57,802 nucleotides of DNA from Campylobacterales bacterium (GCA_027066435.1 JAMONX010000003.1:1-57802), one strand, 5' to 3'. Counted from the stretch's first letter, positions 47,127 to 55,086 are shown. The notes: generated by a model not told the origin, from the letters alone. A program made the numbers and translations.

Positions 47127-47386
47127 AGATATCCAAGATTTCGATAACTTTTTCATCAGGTTTTATCTCATAAATAATTGTATATTTTTTAAAAGTCATA
47201 TCTCTGACATCGCTATCTTTAAAATAATATGAAGGAGGACACATGTAAGGATTATCAGGTAGTTTTTTTTATCTTCTCTTTAAGTTTTTCTTTGAAATTT
47301 AAACTCGCTATTGGTTTATCATTTGCAATATATTTTAGAGTTTGCTTCAATGCTTTATAAAAAGTAGGATTATGGATTATTTTCAT
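47107..47386 (-). pseudogene. RelE/ParE-type toxin, frameshifted in a homopolymer
   Basis: From ATG 47386 the reading is KIIHNPTFYKALKQTLKYI with KPIAS, then a stop. Beyond an A8 run (T8 on +, 47263-47270), the next frame continues LPDNPYMCPPSYYFKDSDVRDM, then YTIIYEIKPDEKVIEILDIF. Removing one A gives a 92-aa protein, the same length as the intact paralogue at 49254. The start overlaps the antitoxin stop (ATGA). The lesion could be a mutation, phase variation or a sequencing error. Confidence 0.8.
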
Positions 47387-47628
47387 TTTTGTAAAGTGTC
47401 AACATAAGCATCTATATCTTCCCAAAACTCTACATCTTCAATCATTTTAGTTTTACCATTTTTACTGTCAGTTCTAATTTTTTGTAATCTATCTCTTCTC
47501 TCATAAAAATATGGATCATACTCTAAATTTTTATCTTTTTGAATTGTTATATTGTCTTTAGCTGTTTCAATAAACTTTATAACTTCATTCATGAAATCAT
47601 CTTTGACATTGATGGTTAATGTTTGCAT
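47383..47628 (-). CDS. RelB/ParD-type antitoxin (copy 1)
   Basis: An 81-aa protein opening MQTLTINVKDDFMNEVIKFIETAKDN, an N-terminal ribbon-helix-helix-like DNA-binding part, with a charged toxin-binding tail. It is closely similar to the antitoxin at 49532 over the first 45 residues. It overlaps the toxin remnant by 4 nt. With its toxin frameshifted, it may be an orphan that could still neutralise the intact toxin at 49254. Confidence 0.8.
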   Translation of the reverse strand: MQTLTINVKDDFMNEVIKFIETAKDNITIQKDKNLEYDPYFYERRDRLQKIRTDSKNGKTKMIEDVEFWEDIDAYVDTLQK

Positions 47629-47657
47629 AGTTATCTCCCAAGTTTTTATCTTTAGTG

Positions 47658-47663
47658 ATTATA
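47658..47663 (-). promoter_or_regulatory. -10 box of toxin-antitoxin copy 1
   Basis: TATAAT on the minus strand within GCTATAATCACTAAAGAT. The same stretch with TATAAT recurs before copies 2 (49125-49130) and 3 (49798-49803). Confidence 0.6.
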
Positions 47664-47704
47664 GCAAAAAATTTGATGCTTTTGTTTTTCTTAGAGATTT
47701 TTGT

Positions 47705-47727
47705 GCAACTTTTTTTAAAAAAGTTGC
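47705..47727. repeat. 11-bp palindrome GCAACTTTTTT / AAAAAAGTTGC
   Basis: Two 11-nt arms are separated by one T, upstream of antitoxin copy 1. Copy 3 has a degraded version (about 49847-49869). The T/A core would allow a hairpin with an opened loop. It may end leftward transcription from outside or bind the antitoxin. Confidence 0.45.
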
Positions 47728-47824
47728 GGAGAGTGGTAGTAAAAGTTGCGGATTTTAAGTGATAATGTATTATCAAAATTGACTCTCACTTTTTTCTTTA
47801 AAGTGGCTTTGCAGTCTAACACGC

Positions 47825-48861
47825 AGGCTATGTACCCATTAAGTGTGGGTGAATTAATTTCGCCCCACACTATGACCTAATAAATCCTTGGAAGTAATAT
47901 CAGATTCACGATCAAGCATACGCATCCAGCCTAAATAATTTTCCAAATATTTTGTAGAAACACCATGAAAACGAACCATCCATCTTTTTAATCTGCTATC
48001 GTAGGCATTTACATTTTGGATATGATAAGCTCCTTCTACGACATGCTCTCCATCACTTGCGTTTATATATTTATGTGTAAAATCAAACATATTGGCAAAA
48101 CTTTTATAACTGCTTTTACTATCGCTACACAAGAGTACATCATAGTCTAAAATTGGAAGCATTACTTGTGCAATAGAACCATCATCACTATGTTCTAATA
48201 TAAAATCTGCTGTATTGCCGTTTCTATCTCTTGCAATAAGAACAGGAGTATACTCTTTTAGAGATAAACCTTGTTTTGCCCAACCACCACGCTTATGGGG
48301 TTTACGATCAAGATGATGATTTCCTTTTTCTGATTTTAAAAAATAAGTTTCATCGAATTCTACAATTCCTTGTAAATGTTTTGCTTTTATATCTGCTGGT
48401 ATTTTTAAAAACCTATGTCGCCATCTAAAGCTGGTATTCTTTGATATATGACAATGTGTTGCACTATCTCTAACACTTTTACTGTCAATTAAATCTTTGG
48501 AAAAATCATTCCATTTTTCTTTATATCTTAGGTGTGCCATTGGTGTTTTAGTTAGTACATTAAAAGTCTTTTTACAATCCTTACATTTATATCGTTGGAT
48601 ATTTGAATTTAATCCCCATTTAATAAAATTACTGCTACCGCAATAATGACAATGGTCAGTTGTATTTAAAACATCTTCAACTATCTCGGTATTATCCATC
48701 TTTTTAATATTATCTAGTGCTTGTTTTCTCTGTGTTGGTGTAAGTTTGGTAATTTGAGCTAAAAACTGTTGAAATGCTTTGGTTCGCATCTTTCTGCCCT
48801 CCAATTCTGACCGTATTATACTCTAAATTATTTTTACCCACACTTAATGGGTACATAGCCT
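47825..48861. mobile_element. IS1595-family insertion sequence, complete
   Basis: The element is 1,037 bp. Its ends at 47825-47850 and 48836-48861 are perfect 26-bp inverted repeats starting AGGCTATGTACCC. It contains one intact transposase gene. The 8-nt flanks (TAACACGC on the left, GATTCCAA on the right) do not match, so the usual 8-bp target duplication is missing; this points to a rearrangement after insertion. Related fragments of toxin-antitoxin modules lie on both sides. Confidence 0.9.
47854..48789 (-). CDS. IS1595-family transposase (ISXO2-like DDE)
   Basis: The 311-aa protein has an N-terminal zinc ribbon (CHYCGSSNFIKWG then YKCKDCKKTFNVLTKTP), a helix-turn-helix and an ISXO2-type DDE domain. 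The first Asp is in GIVEFDETYFLKSEKG and the second in LCSDSKSSYKSF; NAYDSRLKRWMVRFHGVSTKYLENYLGW closes the domain. It is intact, so the element may still move. ATG 48789 fits the ribosome site GGAGG; the frame extends to a TTG at 48804. Confidence 0.93.
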   Translation of the reverse strand: MRTKAFQQFLAQITKLTPTQRKQALDNIKKMDNTEIVEDVLNTTDHCHYCGSSNFIKWGLNSNIQRYKCKDCKKTFNVLTKTPMAHLRYKEKWNDFSKDLIDSKSVRDSATHCHISKNTSFRWRHRFLKIPADIKAKHLQGIVEFDETYFLKSEKGNHHLDRKPHKRGGWAKQGLSLKEYTPVLIARDRNGNTADFILEHSDDGSIAQVMLPILDYDVLLCSDSKSSYKSFANMFDFTHKYINASDGEHVVEGAYHIQNVNAYDSRLKRWMVRFHGVSTKYLENYLGWMRMLDRESDITSKDLLGHSVGRN

Positions 48862-48966
48862 GATTCCAAATTATAGCAATAGAGTCTTCTCTTTTGAACA
48901 AAGATATAAATGCACGATTTGTAAAAAAAACCTTTTTTTGATTGATAAATTATGTCCTTTTAGGAG

Positions 48967-49095
48967 TTAACGATTGACTATATCGATTTCTAGATTTTTA
49001 TTTTTTGTGATTTTTACATTATCTTTAAATTTTTCAAGAGCATTCATTACTTCTGCTACTAAATCATCTTTAACTTGTATTGTTATGGTTCGCAT
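48967..49095 (-). pseudogene. Truncated RelB/ParD-type antitoxin (copy 2)
   Basis: A 42-codon frame reads MRTITIQVKDDLVAEVMNALEK and stops after the N-terminal DNA-binding part, where the other copies continue for about 36 more residues. No toxin follows. Its promoter region (49096-49170) matches the other two copies. It retains a ribosome site (GGAGAT) and could still produce a small DNA-binding peptide. Confidence 0.65.
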
Positions 49096-49253
49096 GATTA
49101 TCTCCAATGCTTTTATCTTTAGTGATTATAGCAAAAAATGTGACACTTTTGTTTTTTTTTAAAGTTGCAGGAATCGGTAGTAAAATATGCGAATTTTTAA
49201 TGATATTTTGTCATCAAAATTAACCTAAATATTTTTTCTCCGTTTTGTTGTAT

Positions 49254-49532
49254 CTAACGCTTGTTTTGGTTAAAGATATCTAATATTTCAATAAGGTTTT
49301 TTTGAATGTTGATTTTATAAACAATAGTATATCCCTTAAAAACCATATCTCTAATATTTTCATCATTAAAATAAATTGATTGTCTATTTTTATATGGGAA
49401 ATTTGGAAGATTGAATATTAGTTTTTCAAGTTCATTAGCAAAGTTTACACTTGCAATAGGCTTGTCTGTCGCGATAAAATCAATAGTGTGAAGTAAGTTA
49501 AACTCAAAAGTTTCTCTATAAATAATTTGCAT
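49254..49532 (-). CDS. RelE/ParE-type toxin, intact
   Basis: A 92-aa toxin of the ParE/RelE fold: QIIYRETFEFNLLHTIDFIATDKPIAS, then NLPNFPYKNRQSIYF, RDMVFKGYTIVYKIN and ILDIFNQNKR. RelE members cut mRNA at the ribosome and ParE members poison gyrase; which applies here cannot be told. It starts 1 nt inside the antitoxin stop. It is the only intact toxin of three related modules. Confidence 0.82.
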   Translation of the reverse strand: MQIIYRETFEFNLLHTIDFIATDKPIASVNFANELEKLIFNLPNFPYKNRQSIYFNDENIRDMVFKGYTIVYKINIQKNLIEILDIFNQNKR

Positions 49533-49768
49533 TAATTAGATTGAATTTTTTCAAGATGCTTATGAACATTGTTCCATAATTCATCATGAGTTATCATCTG
49601 CTTATCGTCATCTAGTATTTTTTGTAAACTTTTTTGTCTTTCATAAAAATATGGGTCAAGTTCTAAATTTTTATCTTTTTGAACTACAATGTTGTCTTTT
49701 GCAGTTTCAATAAACTTAATCACTTCACTCATGAAGTCATCTTTGACTTGTATTGTTAATGTTTGCAT
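49532..49768 (-). CDS. RelB/ParD-type antitoxin (copy 3)
   Basis: A 78-aa antitoxin opening MQTLTIQVKDDFMSEVIKFIETAKDN, with a variable C-terminal tail (HDELWNNVHKHLEKIQ) that should contact the toxin. The N-terminus is almost the same as that of copy 1, while the tails differ, as expected if each is matched to its own toxin. TATAAT at 49798-49803 and GGAGAT precede it. Confidence 0.82.
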   Translation of the reverse strand: MQTLTIQVKDDFMSEVIKFIETAKDNIVVQKDKNLELDPYFYERQKSLQKILDDDKQMITHDELWNNVHKHLEKIQSN

Positions 49769-49889
49769 GATTATCTCCAGTGCTTTTATCTTTAGTGATT
49801 ATAGCAAAAAATATGACACTTTTGTTTTTCTCTAAGATTTTTGTGCAACTTTTTTTAAAAAAATTGCAAAAAAATTGCAAAAAAAAGTG

Positions 49890-50381
49890 TCAGACTGCAA
49901 CTCTTAACTTTTTTAATATCTTGCTAACCCCTGCACCAGTCAATCCTAAAAACTTTGCAATCTCACTTTGCCTAAAACCATCATGATAAGCTTTTAAGAT
50001 AGCTTCATTTCTATTTTTTTTGCTCATATTTTCATCAAAATAATCTTCAAGTTTCAGTTCTTTTTCTACTCTTTTTGGATTTGACTTATAGGTTATGGTA
50101 TCTTTTTGAAACTGTTCTATTTTATCAAACTCTGCTTCACTCATCTTTATACCGACTGCTTTTAAAAGCTCTGTTGTACTGTCATACCACTGTAAAATAA
50201 AACTATTTCTCATGCAAGGTCTGAGAGTATCGTTCACTATATCATGGAGTAAACTGTAGCCATACTCAGCAATTTTTTTAGTCATCTTTGCATCGATAGG
50301 GTTAAATTCAAGATACTTGAAAAGTACAAAAAGATAGTTTTCATCAAAGATATACCATGATTTGAACCGACCTTGCCAAAT
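49890..50381 (-). pseudogene. REP-associated tyrosine (Y1) transposase, N-terminally truncated
   Basis: The open frame begins just after a TGA at 50382-50384 and reads IWQGRFKSWYIFDENYLFVLFKYLEFNPIDAK, the middle of a Y1/TnpA-REP single-stranded DNA transposase. It continues through a helical part to a helix-turn-helix end (GFRQSEIAKFLGLTGAGVSKILKKL). The N-terminal HUH part is missing, so the copy is inactive. A shorter frame starts at 50285. It abuts the 22-nt repeat at 50381-50402. Confidence 0.8.
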
Positions 50382-50402
50382 TCACAGTCTCTATGTTTTG
50401 TT
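50381..50402. repeat. 22-nt repeat, right copy
   Basis: This is the direct repeat partner of 47081-47102 (20 of 22 bases). It falls exactly where the truncated Y1 transposase frame ends and just before the stop of the ABC ATPase, so it marks a recombination junction. Confidence 0.6.
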
Positions 50403-50406
50403 GTGT

Positions 50407-52323
50407 TCAAACTTTCAAACTTTTAGAACTTGATGTTAGTTTATTACCAACTTGATATTTAGAATTTTCTAATTCAGGATATATACTTCTAGTGGCTATT
50501 ATAATTTGAAATTTACATTTAATTGAATCTGTTTCTTCTTTGATTATTTTTTGAAAATTTCTTGATCTTGCATCAGACATACCGCCATTTTCTATACCAT
50601 CAAGTATAAGTAGTCTTGGAAATCTAATATATTCTTTTTCCGTAGATGCTATTAATATAGCAACATGAAATAAGTTATTAAGCAAGTACATAGAACTTTC
50701 AGAAAATGTAGATTGACCATCAACAATGATTGCATTTGATGCAAAATCATATTCAACTTTTCTTGCAGTTTTAAATTTTTCTTCTAATTCTTCATTTGAT
50801 TCAGCTGTTGTATCTTTTTTCAATAGCCTACACATGATTTCTGAAATTAATAATTTTAATTCATGTTCTCGTGTTTTTGCAATAGCTTCATTTGAAGTTA
50901 CAAGTTTTTTATATTTTTCAACACTTTCTTCTTTTTCTTTTGTTTCTTTTGTTAATCTTTTAACTTCATTATAAAGAGAGTGCAGTTTGCCATATGTTTC
51001 AATTCTTTCTTTATTTTCACCTACTTTTTGATATAAGTCAAAAAGTTCTTTTTCTCTCGAAGTATTAATTGAAGAGTAAGAAGGAGCTAATGATAAAATA
51101 TTTTTTTTCAATTCAGCCTTATACTTTTTTAATATCCTTTTATCTTTTTCTAGATTATCTTCTTTTTTCTCTAATAATATTAGAGACTCTTTTAACTGTA
51201 ATTGTAACTCGTTTTTCATACGAAGTAAATTTATATTTATTTTCTTTTCAGGACTTTTTTTACCACATAAATTACATTCATCTGTAGATATATTTTTTAT
51301 TTTACTAAAACAGCTTGGACATATTTCAAAAGGGATATTTGAAACTATTTGTTTTGTTTCTATTGAATCAATTATATCTCTTAATTTATTTTCTAATTCA
51401 TTTATAAATAGTTTTGAGTCTTCAATTTCATATGTTAAATTATTTATTTCACTTTCTTTTTCAAACAATTGGTGTTTAAGTTCTATATTTTGTTTTGTAA
51501 GAGTATTAATTGTTTCATTTTCTTTGCTATATTCAAGTAATTGATTTTTCTTTATATCATCAATTTGTTTATAAACTTTTTTGTTTTCGTCACTAAGGTC
51601 ATCAAGACAAGCTTGAACATCATCAGAATCATCTATAATATCTGATTTCTTTAATATATTGTGCATTGCACGTAATTCACTATTTAATTTATCAAATTCC
51701 TTTTCAAACTTATTTAATTTAATTTTTGCATCAAATAATTCATCATCATGGATACCAAGTAAATAGTTTCCAATTATTTCTCTTTTTAATGCAGAATCCC
51801 ATGATTCATTATTTAAAATATACTTTGCTGGGTTTGATTGATCACTATAAATAAGTCTAAAAATTTGATGCAATGTTACATTACTACCACTATCATCAAA
51901 TTTTATTTCTGGCATTCCTAATAAATCAAATATTTTTTGTGAAAAGCTTTCTTTTGCTGAACTAATTTTATATGGATACTCTTTCCAATTATCATTACTT
52001 GTATCAATGGCTTGTACAAGTTTCATAAAACAAATTTGTAAGCTTTGTTGTCCTGTGTCTTTAATTTTTCTTCTAAAAGTAATTATAGAGCCATTCAAGT
52101 CTACTTCACAATATACATAGTCACAAGAGACAGCTTCAACTTTCCAATCTTTAACATCATAACCTAAAGCATAAACTAAAAGTTGCATTATTGAAGTTTT
52201 CCCACCTCCATTTGAACCATATAATACATTTAACCCATGATGAAATTCTTCATTATATACAATACTATCTGACTTCATTACTATTAAGTGTTTTACTATA
52301 ATTGTAGGGTTAAACTGAATCAT
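50407..52323 (-). CDS. Rad50/RecN-like ABC ATPase of a putative ABC three-component system
   Basis: The 638-aa protein has a Walker A (YGSNGGGKTSIMQLL, about residue 35), long coiled coils (about 200-500), and a zinc-hook-like CPSC...CNLC insert near 340. The C-terminal part has FSESSMYLLNNLFHVAIL and the Walker B LLILDGIENGGM. The DGIE.GGM form is what I recall from ABC-3C ATPases (Krishnan, Burroughs, Iyer and Aravind). The start overlaps the middle gene by 14 nt. ABC-3C systems are predicted anti-phage or anti-plasmid modules; the function here is inferred. Confidence 0.82.
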   Translation of the reverse strand: MIQFNPTIIVKHLIVMKSDSIVYNEEFHHGLNVLYGSNGGGKTSIMQLLVYALGYDVKDWKVEAVSCDYVYCEVDLNGSIITFRRKIKDTGQQSLQICFMKLVQAIDTSNDNWKEYPYKISSAKESFSQKIFDLLGMPEIKFDDSGSNVTLHQIFRLIYSDQSNPAKYILNNESWDSALKREIIGNYLLGIHDDELFDAKIKLNKFEKEFDKLNSELRAMHNILKKSDIIDDSDDVQACLDDLSDENKKVYKQIDDIKKNQLLEYSKENETINTLTKQNIELKHQLFEKESEINNLTYEIEDSKLFINELENKLRDIIDSIETKQIVSNIPFEICPSCFSKIKNISTDECNLCGKKSPEKKININLLRMKNELQLQLKESLILLEKKEDNLEKDKRILKKYKAELKKNILSLAPSYSSINTSREKELFDLYQKVGENKERIETYGKLHSLYNEVKRLTKETKEKEESVEKYKKLVTSNEAIAKTREHELKLLISEIMCRLLKKDTTAESNEELEEKFKTARKVEYDFASNAIIVDGQSTFSESSMYLLNNLFHVAILIASTEKEYIRFPRLLILDGIENGGMSDARSRNFQKIIKEETDSIKCKFQIIIATRSIYPELENSKYQVGNKLTSSSKSLKV

Positions 52324-52813
52324 ATTTAGACTCCATTAAATTTGTTCTATTTTTTAATCCATCTTTACCATATAAACTTATATGATTTAATTCATTAGTT
52401 AATAATTGCAAAAGATTTTTATCTAAACTTTTTGCATTTTCAATCAATTTTAAAAAATCACTTGAAATATATATTTTTTGTATTATAAACTCATTCTTAT
52501 TCTCTATTTTTTTTAGAATTGATATTTTTTCTAAATATAAAATGATATTTTCCTGTATTGACTTCATTGTATTAAAAGAGTTTTTAGCATCATATTTATT
52601 ATATTCATTTATATACTTTTTAAAAGTATTTTTTTGTTTTGTTAATGATTTAGGAAGTCTTGAATAACTAATATGTAAAGGAAAAGCTAGGAGAAAATCA
52701 TAAATTCTTAATCTATCATATTCTATTTTTGTATCTTTAGAAAAAAAACAAATAGCTACCATTCTAAATAACATATGGTATGGATCTAAAACTTTATTAT
52801 ACAACAGCATCAT
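52310..52813 (-). CDS. Putative middle component of the ABC three-component system
   Basis: The 167-aa protein opens LLYNKVLDPYHMLFRMVAICFFSK, then IEYDRLRIYDFLLAFPLHIS. The pattern with DPYH at the start, then YDRLRIYDF(L/Y)L.FP resembles the ABC-3C middle-component families. It is mostly helical, and no catalytic motif is seen. It is predicted to link the ATPase to the effector subunit. It overlaps the upstream gene by 17 nt and the ATPase gene by 14 nt, so all three are strictly co-translated. Confidence 0.7.
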   Translation of the reverse strand: MMLLYNKVLDPYHMLFRMVAICFFSKDTKIEYDRLRIYDFLLAFPLHISYSRLPKSLTKQKNTFKKYINEYNKYDAKNSFNTMKSIQENIILYLEKISILKKIENKNEFIIQKIYISSDFLKLIENAKSLDKNLLQLLTNELNHISLYGKDGLKNRTNLMESKYDSV

Positions 52814-53354
52814 TTTTCCATTGAATATGGCAATTACCAGTTAAAAAATACATCATACCATTTATTTGTCTATTATATATTTCTAAAACATTTTCACCTA
52901 GTTGATCTTTAATCTCATTTTCAAGATATATTCTTAATATTTTTTTTAACCTTATTTCATCTTTTATTGTTGGTAGTTTTGGTTTGATTTTACTTATAAA
53001 AATTGATTCAACTTCAGATAAAATATAAGTAATAATTTTTTGAGCTGATCGATAATTTTGATGTTTAATTATCATTTTAGAAATTAGTTCTTTTAACTCT
53101 ATGGCTTCATCAATAATATATTCAAAACCTGCTTCACAAAGTATAGTTGATAAATCTTTTTTACATTTAGTGTTACTATTATAATGATGAAGTTCATCTA
53201 TAACAGTAGTAATCTTGTTGTCATCTATGATTTCTTGTTTATAAAGTTCATTTAATTTATCTATTTGTGTTGGTTTAGGTAAAATATGATTATCTATTTT
53301 ATCATTACCAACAAAATCACGACCAGCAGTTATATTTTCAAATGAAGGAGACAT
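52797..53354 (-). CDS. Putative effector or C-terminal-domain component of the ABC three-component system
   Basis: A 185-aa protein. Residues 5-20 carry ENITAGRDFVGNDKID, a Gly/Asp motif typical of proteins in such systems. The rest is helical and ends MMYFLTGNCHIQWK, which I recall as the hallmark of ABC-3C C-terminal domains. No nuclease, protease or other effector domain is attached, unlike most family members. The separate membrane microprotein upstream shares the ITAGRD motif and may supply that function. The start lacks a clear ribosome site and follows that gene by 11 nt. Confidence 0.68.
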   Translation of the reverse strand: MSPSFENITAGRDFVGNDKIDNHILPKPTQIDKLNELYKQEIIDDNKITTVIDELHHYNSNTKCKKDLSTILCEAGFEYIIDEAIELKELISKMIIKHQNYRSAQKIITYILSEVESIFISKIKPKLPTIKDEIRLKKILRIYLENEIKDQLGENVLEIYNRQINGMMYFLTGNCHIQWKNDAVV

Positions 53355-53365
53355 AAATAAAAACT

Positions 53366-53539
53366 TTATTTTTTATCTCTGCCAACAACATCACGACCAG
53401 CAGTTATATCTTTAAATGATGAGTTTTGTATATTGGATTTATTAAAAGATTTACAACTAAAAAAACCTCCAACAAGACCTATTATAAGACTGATTATACT
53501 TGCAAGACTTCCGAAATCAGAAAAACTAAAATTATCCAT
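53366..53539 (-). CDS. 57-aa membrane microprotein with ITAGRDVVGRDK tail
   Basis: The frame MDNFSFSDFGSLASIISL... has one hydrophobic segment (about residues 10-30, SLASIISLIIGLVGGFFSC) and a soluble tail ending SFKDITAGRDVVGRDKK. The tail motif matches the N-terminus of the next protein (ITAGRDFVGNDK). AGAGGAG lies 7 nt before the ATG, the best ribosome site in the operon. It heads the ABC-3C-like operon, with 11 nt to the next gene. It could be a membrane-acting effector or a membrane tether. No family is recognised. Confidence 0.7.
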   Translation of the reverse strand: MDNFSFSDFGSLASIISLIIGLVGGFFSCKSFNKSNIQNSSFKDITAGRDVVGRDKK

Positions 53540-53700
53540 TTATACTCCTCTTAATTAAATAAATTTTTATATTATACATAAAAATTAAATAATTGTTGTA
53601 TTTTTATATAAATTATATTATTTAATCATAATTTTATATTTTGTTTTTGGGCACTTTCTTTAAAAAGGTGTAAGGGCTTTAGGTAAATTTATGAATTTTG

Positions 53701-53740
53701 AAAAAATCTAAGACTATTGGTCTCCTCGTAGTTGTTAGAC
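53701..53740 (-). terminator. Hairpin with T-run after the OLD-like gene
   Basis: On the minus strand, TCTAA and ACTA in the stop region (53729-53739) pair with TAGT and TTAGA (53707-53716), and TTTTTT follows. The first arm contains GTCTAAC (minus strand; GTTAGAC on +, 53734-53740), which is also the form of an attC inverse core site. Both readings are possible. Confidence 0.5.
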
Positions 53741-55051
53741 AACAAGTGTTTCTATTCGTTGAATCAACTTGTTATTAAACTCTTTATTATATTCAGTTTT
53801 ATCATTAATATGATTTATTACCATATCAACCAAGTCATTTTTATTGTATTTCAAGTTATTTAATTCAATAATATCCCCATTGATTTCAATATTGCTATTG
53901 TTTGAACTAAATATAGTTTCTATAATTTTTGTTGGGTAAAAATACTCAATGCCATTTTTTGACCATACAATTATATTTTCTTTTTCAATTCCCATTTTTT
54001 CAAGTGATTGAGGCAAACTTTTTCCATGTATAGAATCAATAACTGCAAATATTCTATCTCTGTATGGTGACTTTTGTATATCACCAAAAAGATCTTTTGT
54101 TATACTAAATACTTCTCTAATTCTACTATCACTATTAGCCTGAATTATACTAAAACGAGTATTTTTAAATTTTGTATTTAATACTCTTTCTATGTATTTG
54201 TAGTCACACTTACCTTCAACAATTATAATTGCAGATGGCATATATAATGTTTCAAGTCTATTTCCTAATAAAAAAAAGTGTATTTTATTGATATCTGCAA
54301 CTGAAGACGCTTGTTTAATATCAATTATATCACCTTGTTTTTCTGTGAAATAATTATTATTTATATTAATTCTATCCAAAAACACTGTTGAATGTGTTGC
54401 TAAAACTAAAGTTTTTATATGTCCAAAATACTTTTTACGTTTGCTTAAGTCAAAAAGAAAATCAGCAAAGAAGCCTTGTGCTTCAGGGCTAATTCCTAGT
54501 TCTGGTTCATCAATTAAAAATGTATTATAATCTTCATTTAATAACGAAGTTATCAATGTAATAATTAATCTAAAACCTGAACTAGTAAATGAAATATTAT
54601 GCCCATTAACCGAAATGTATTTTTGAGACATTGAGTTATTTGGTACTGTATGTAGTATTTCCATATCTGAATTTAGTAAGTCTTTTACAATAAGCATTAA
54701 ATTTATTCTTTTTTCATCGCTTAACTCAGCAATTGCTTGTTGTAAATTTAATGGAGAATTATCAATGTTCTGTATGCTAGTATCCCATTGCTGCACAAAT
54801 TGACTGAATTTTTGGGAGCGTTGATTCTTTTGAGGAGAATAAGGACTCAGCATATTGAAATTTTGATATCTAGCTGGTCCAAGATATGATGCTGTTTCTC
54901 CAAGTTGTCTTGCTACTAGTTTTAAAAAATATGATTTTCCACAATTATTTCTACCACATATCACTGCATAATTAGACTGAGTTATTGTTGATAATAGTGT
55001 TTGGGATGATTTACTTAATTGTGTAGATGGTTTTTGGTCATATTGATACAA
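53735..55051 (-). CDS. OLD-like ATPase with TOPRIM domain
   Basis: The 438-aa protein has an ABC-type ATPase: Walker A CGRNNCGKSYFLKL, Walker B NTFLIDEPELGISPEAQ and the H-loop LVLATHSTVFLD. A TOPRIM-like region follows: SAIIIVEGKCDYKYIERVL with the catalytic Glu, and FAVIDSIHGKSL with an Asp, though the usual DxD is incomplete. It resembles class 1 OLD nucleases, seen in phage defence. It starts at TTG 55051 with AAAAGG upstream. Short boundaries (28 nt before, none after) to GTTAGAC-type heptamers recall a gene cassette. Confidence 0.8.
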   Translation of the reverse strand: MYQYDQKPSTQLSKSSQTLLSTITQSNYAVICGRNNCGKSYFLKLVARQLGETASYLGPARYQNFNMLSPYSPQKNQRSQKFSQFVQQWDTSIQNIDNSPLNLQQAIAELSDEKRINLMLIVKDLLNSDMEILHTVPNNSMSQKYISVNGHNISFTSSGFRLIITLITSLLNEDYNTFLIDEPELGISPEAQGFFADFLFDLSKRKKYFGHIKTLVLATHSTVFLDRININNNYFTEKQGDIIDIKQASSVADINKIHFFLLGNRLETLYMPSAIIIVEGKCDYKYIERVLNTKFKNTRFSIIQANSDSRIREVFSITKDLFGDIQKSPYRDRIFAVIDSIHGKSLPQSLEKMGIEKENIIVWSKNGIEYFYPTKIIETIFSSNNSNIEINGDIIELNNLKYNKNDLVDMVINHINDKTEYNKEFNNKLIQRIETLVV

Positions 55052-55079
55052 TATATTTACCTTTTAATGTGTTACTGGT

Positions 55080-55086
55080 GTCTAAC
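55080..55086 (-). promoter_or_regulatory. GTTAGAC heptamer, candidate attI/attC core site
   Basis: On the minus strand, the reading direction of the island genes, the sequence is GTTAGAC, a match to the GTTRRRY integron core. It lies 28 nt upstream of the OLD-like start and on the integrase side. A heptamer of this kind is expected several times by chance in 9 kb, so this is a pointer only. Confidence 0.3.

Noticed and set aside
47552-49986. Plus-strand frames upstream of the antitoxins (47552, 48974, 49780)
   Set aside because: Each is the reverse of an antitoxin start or its promoter; they resemble each other only because the antitoxin promoters are repeated.
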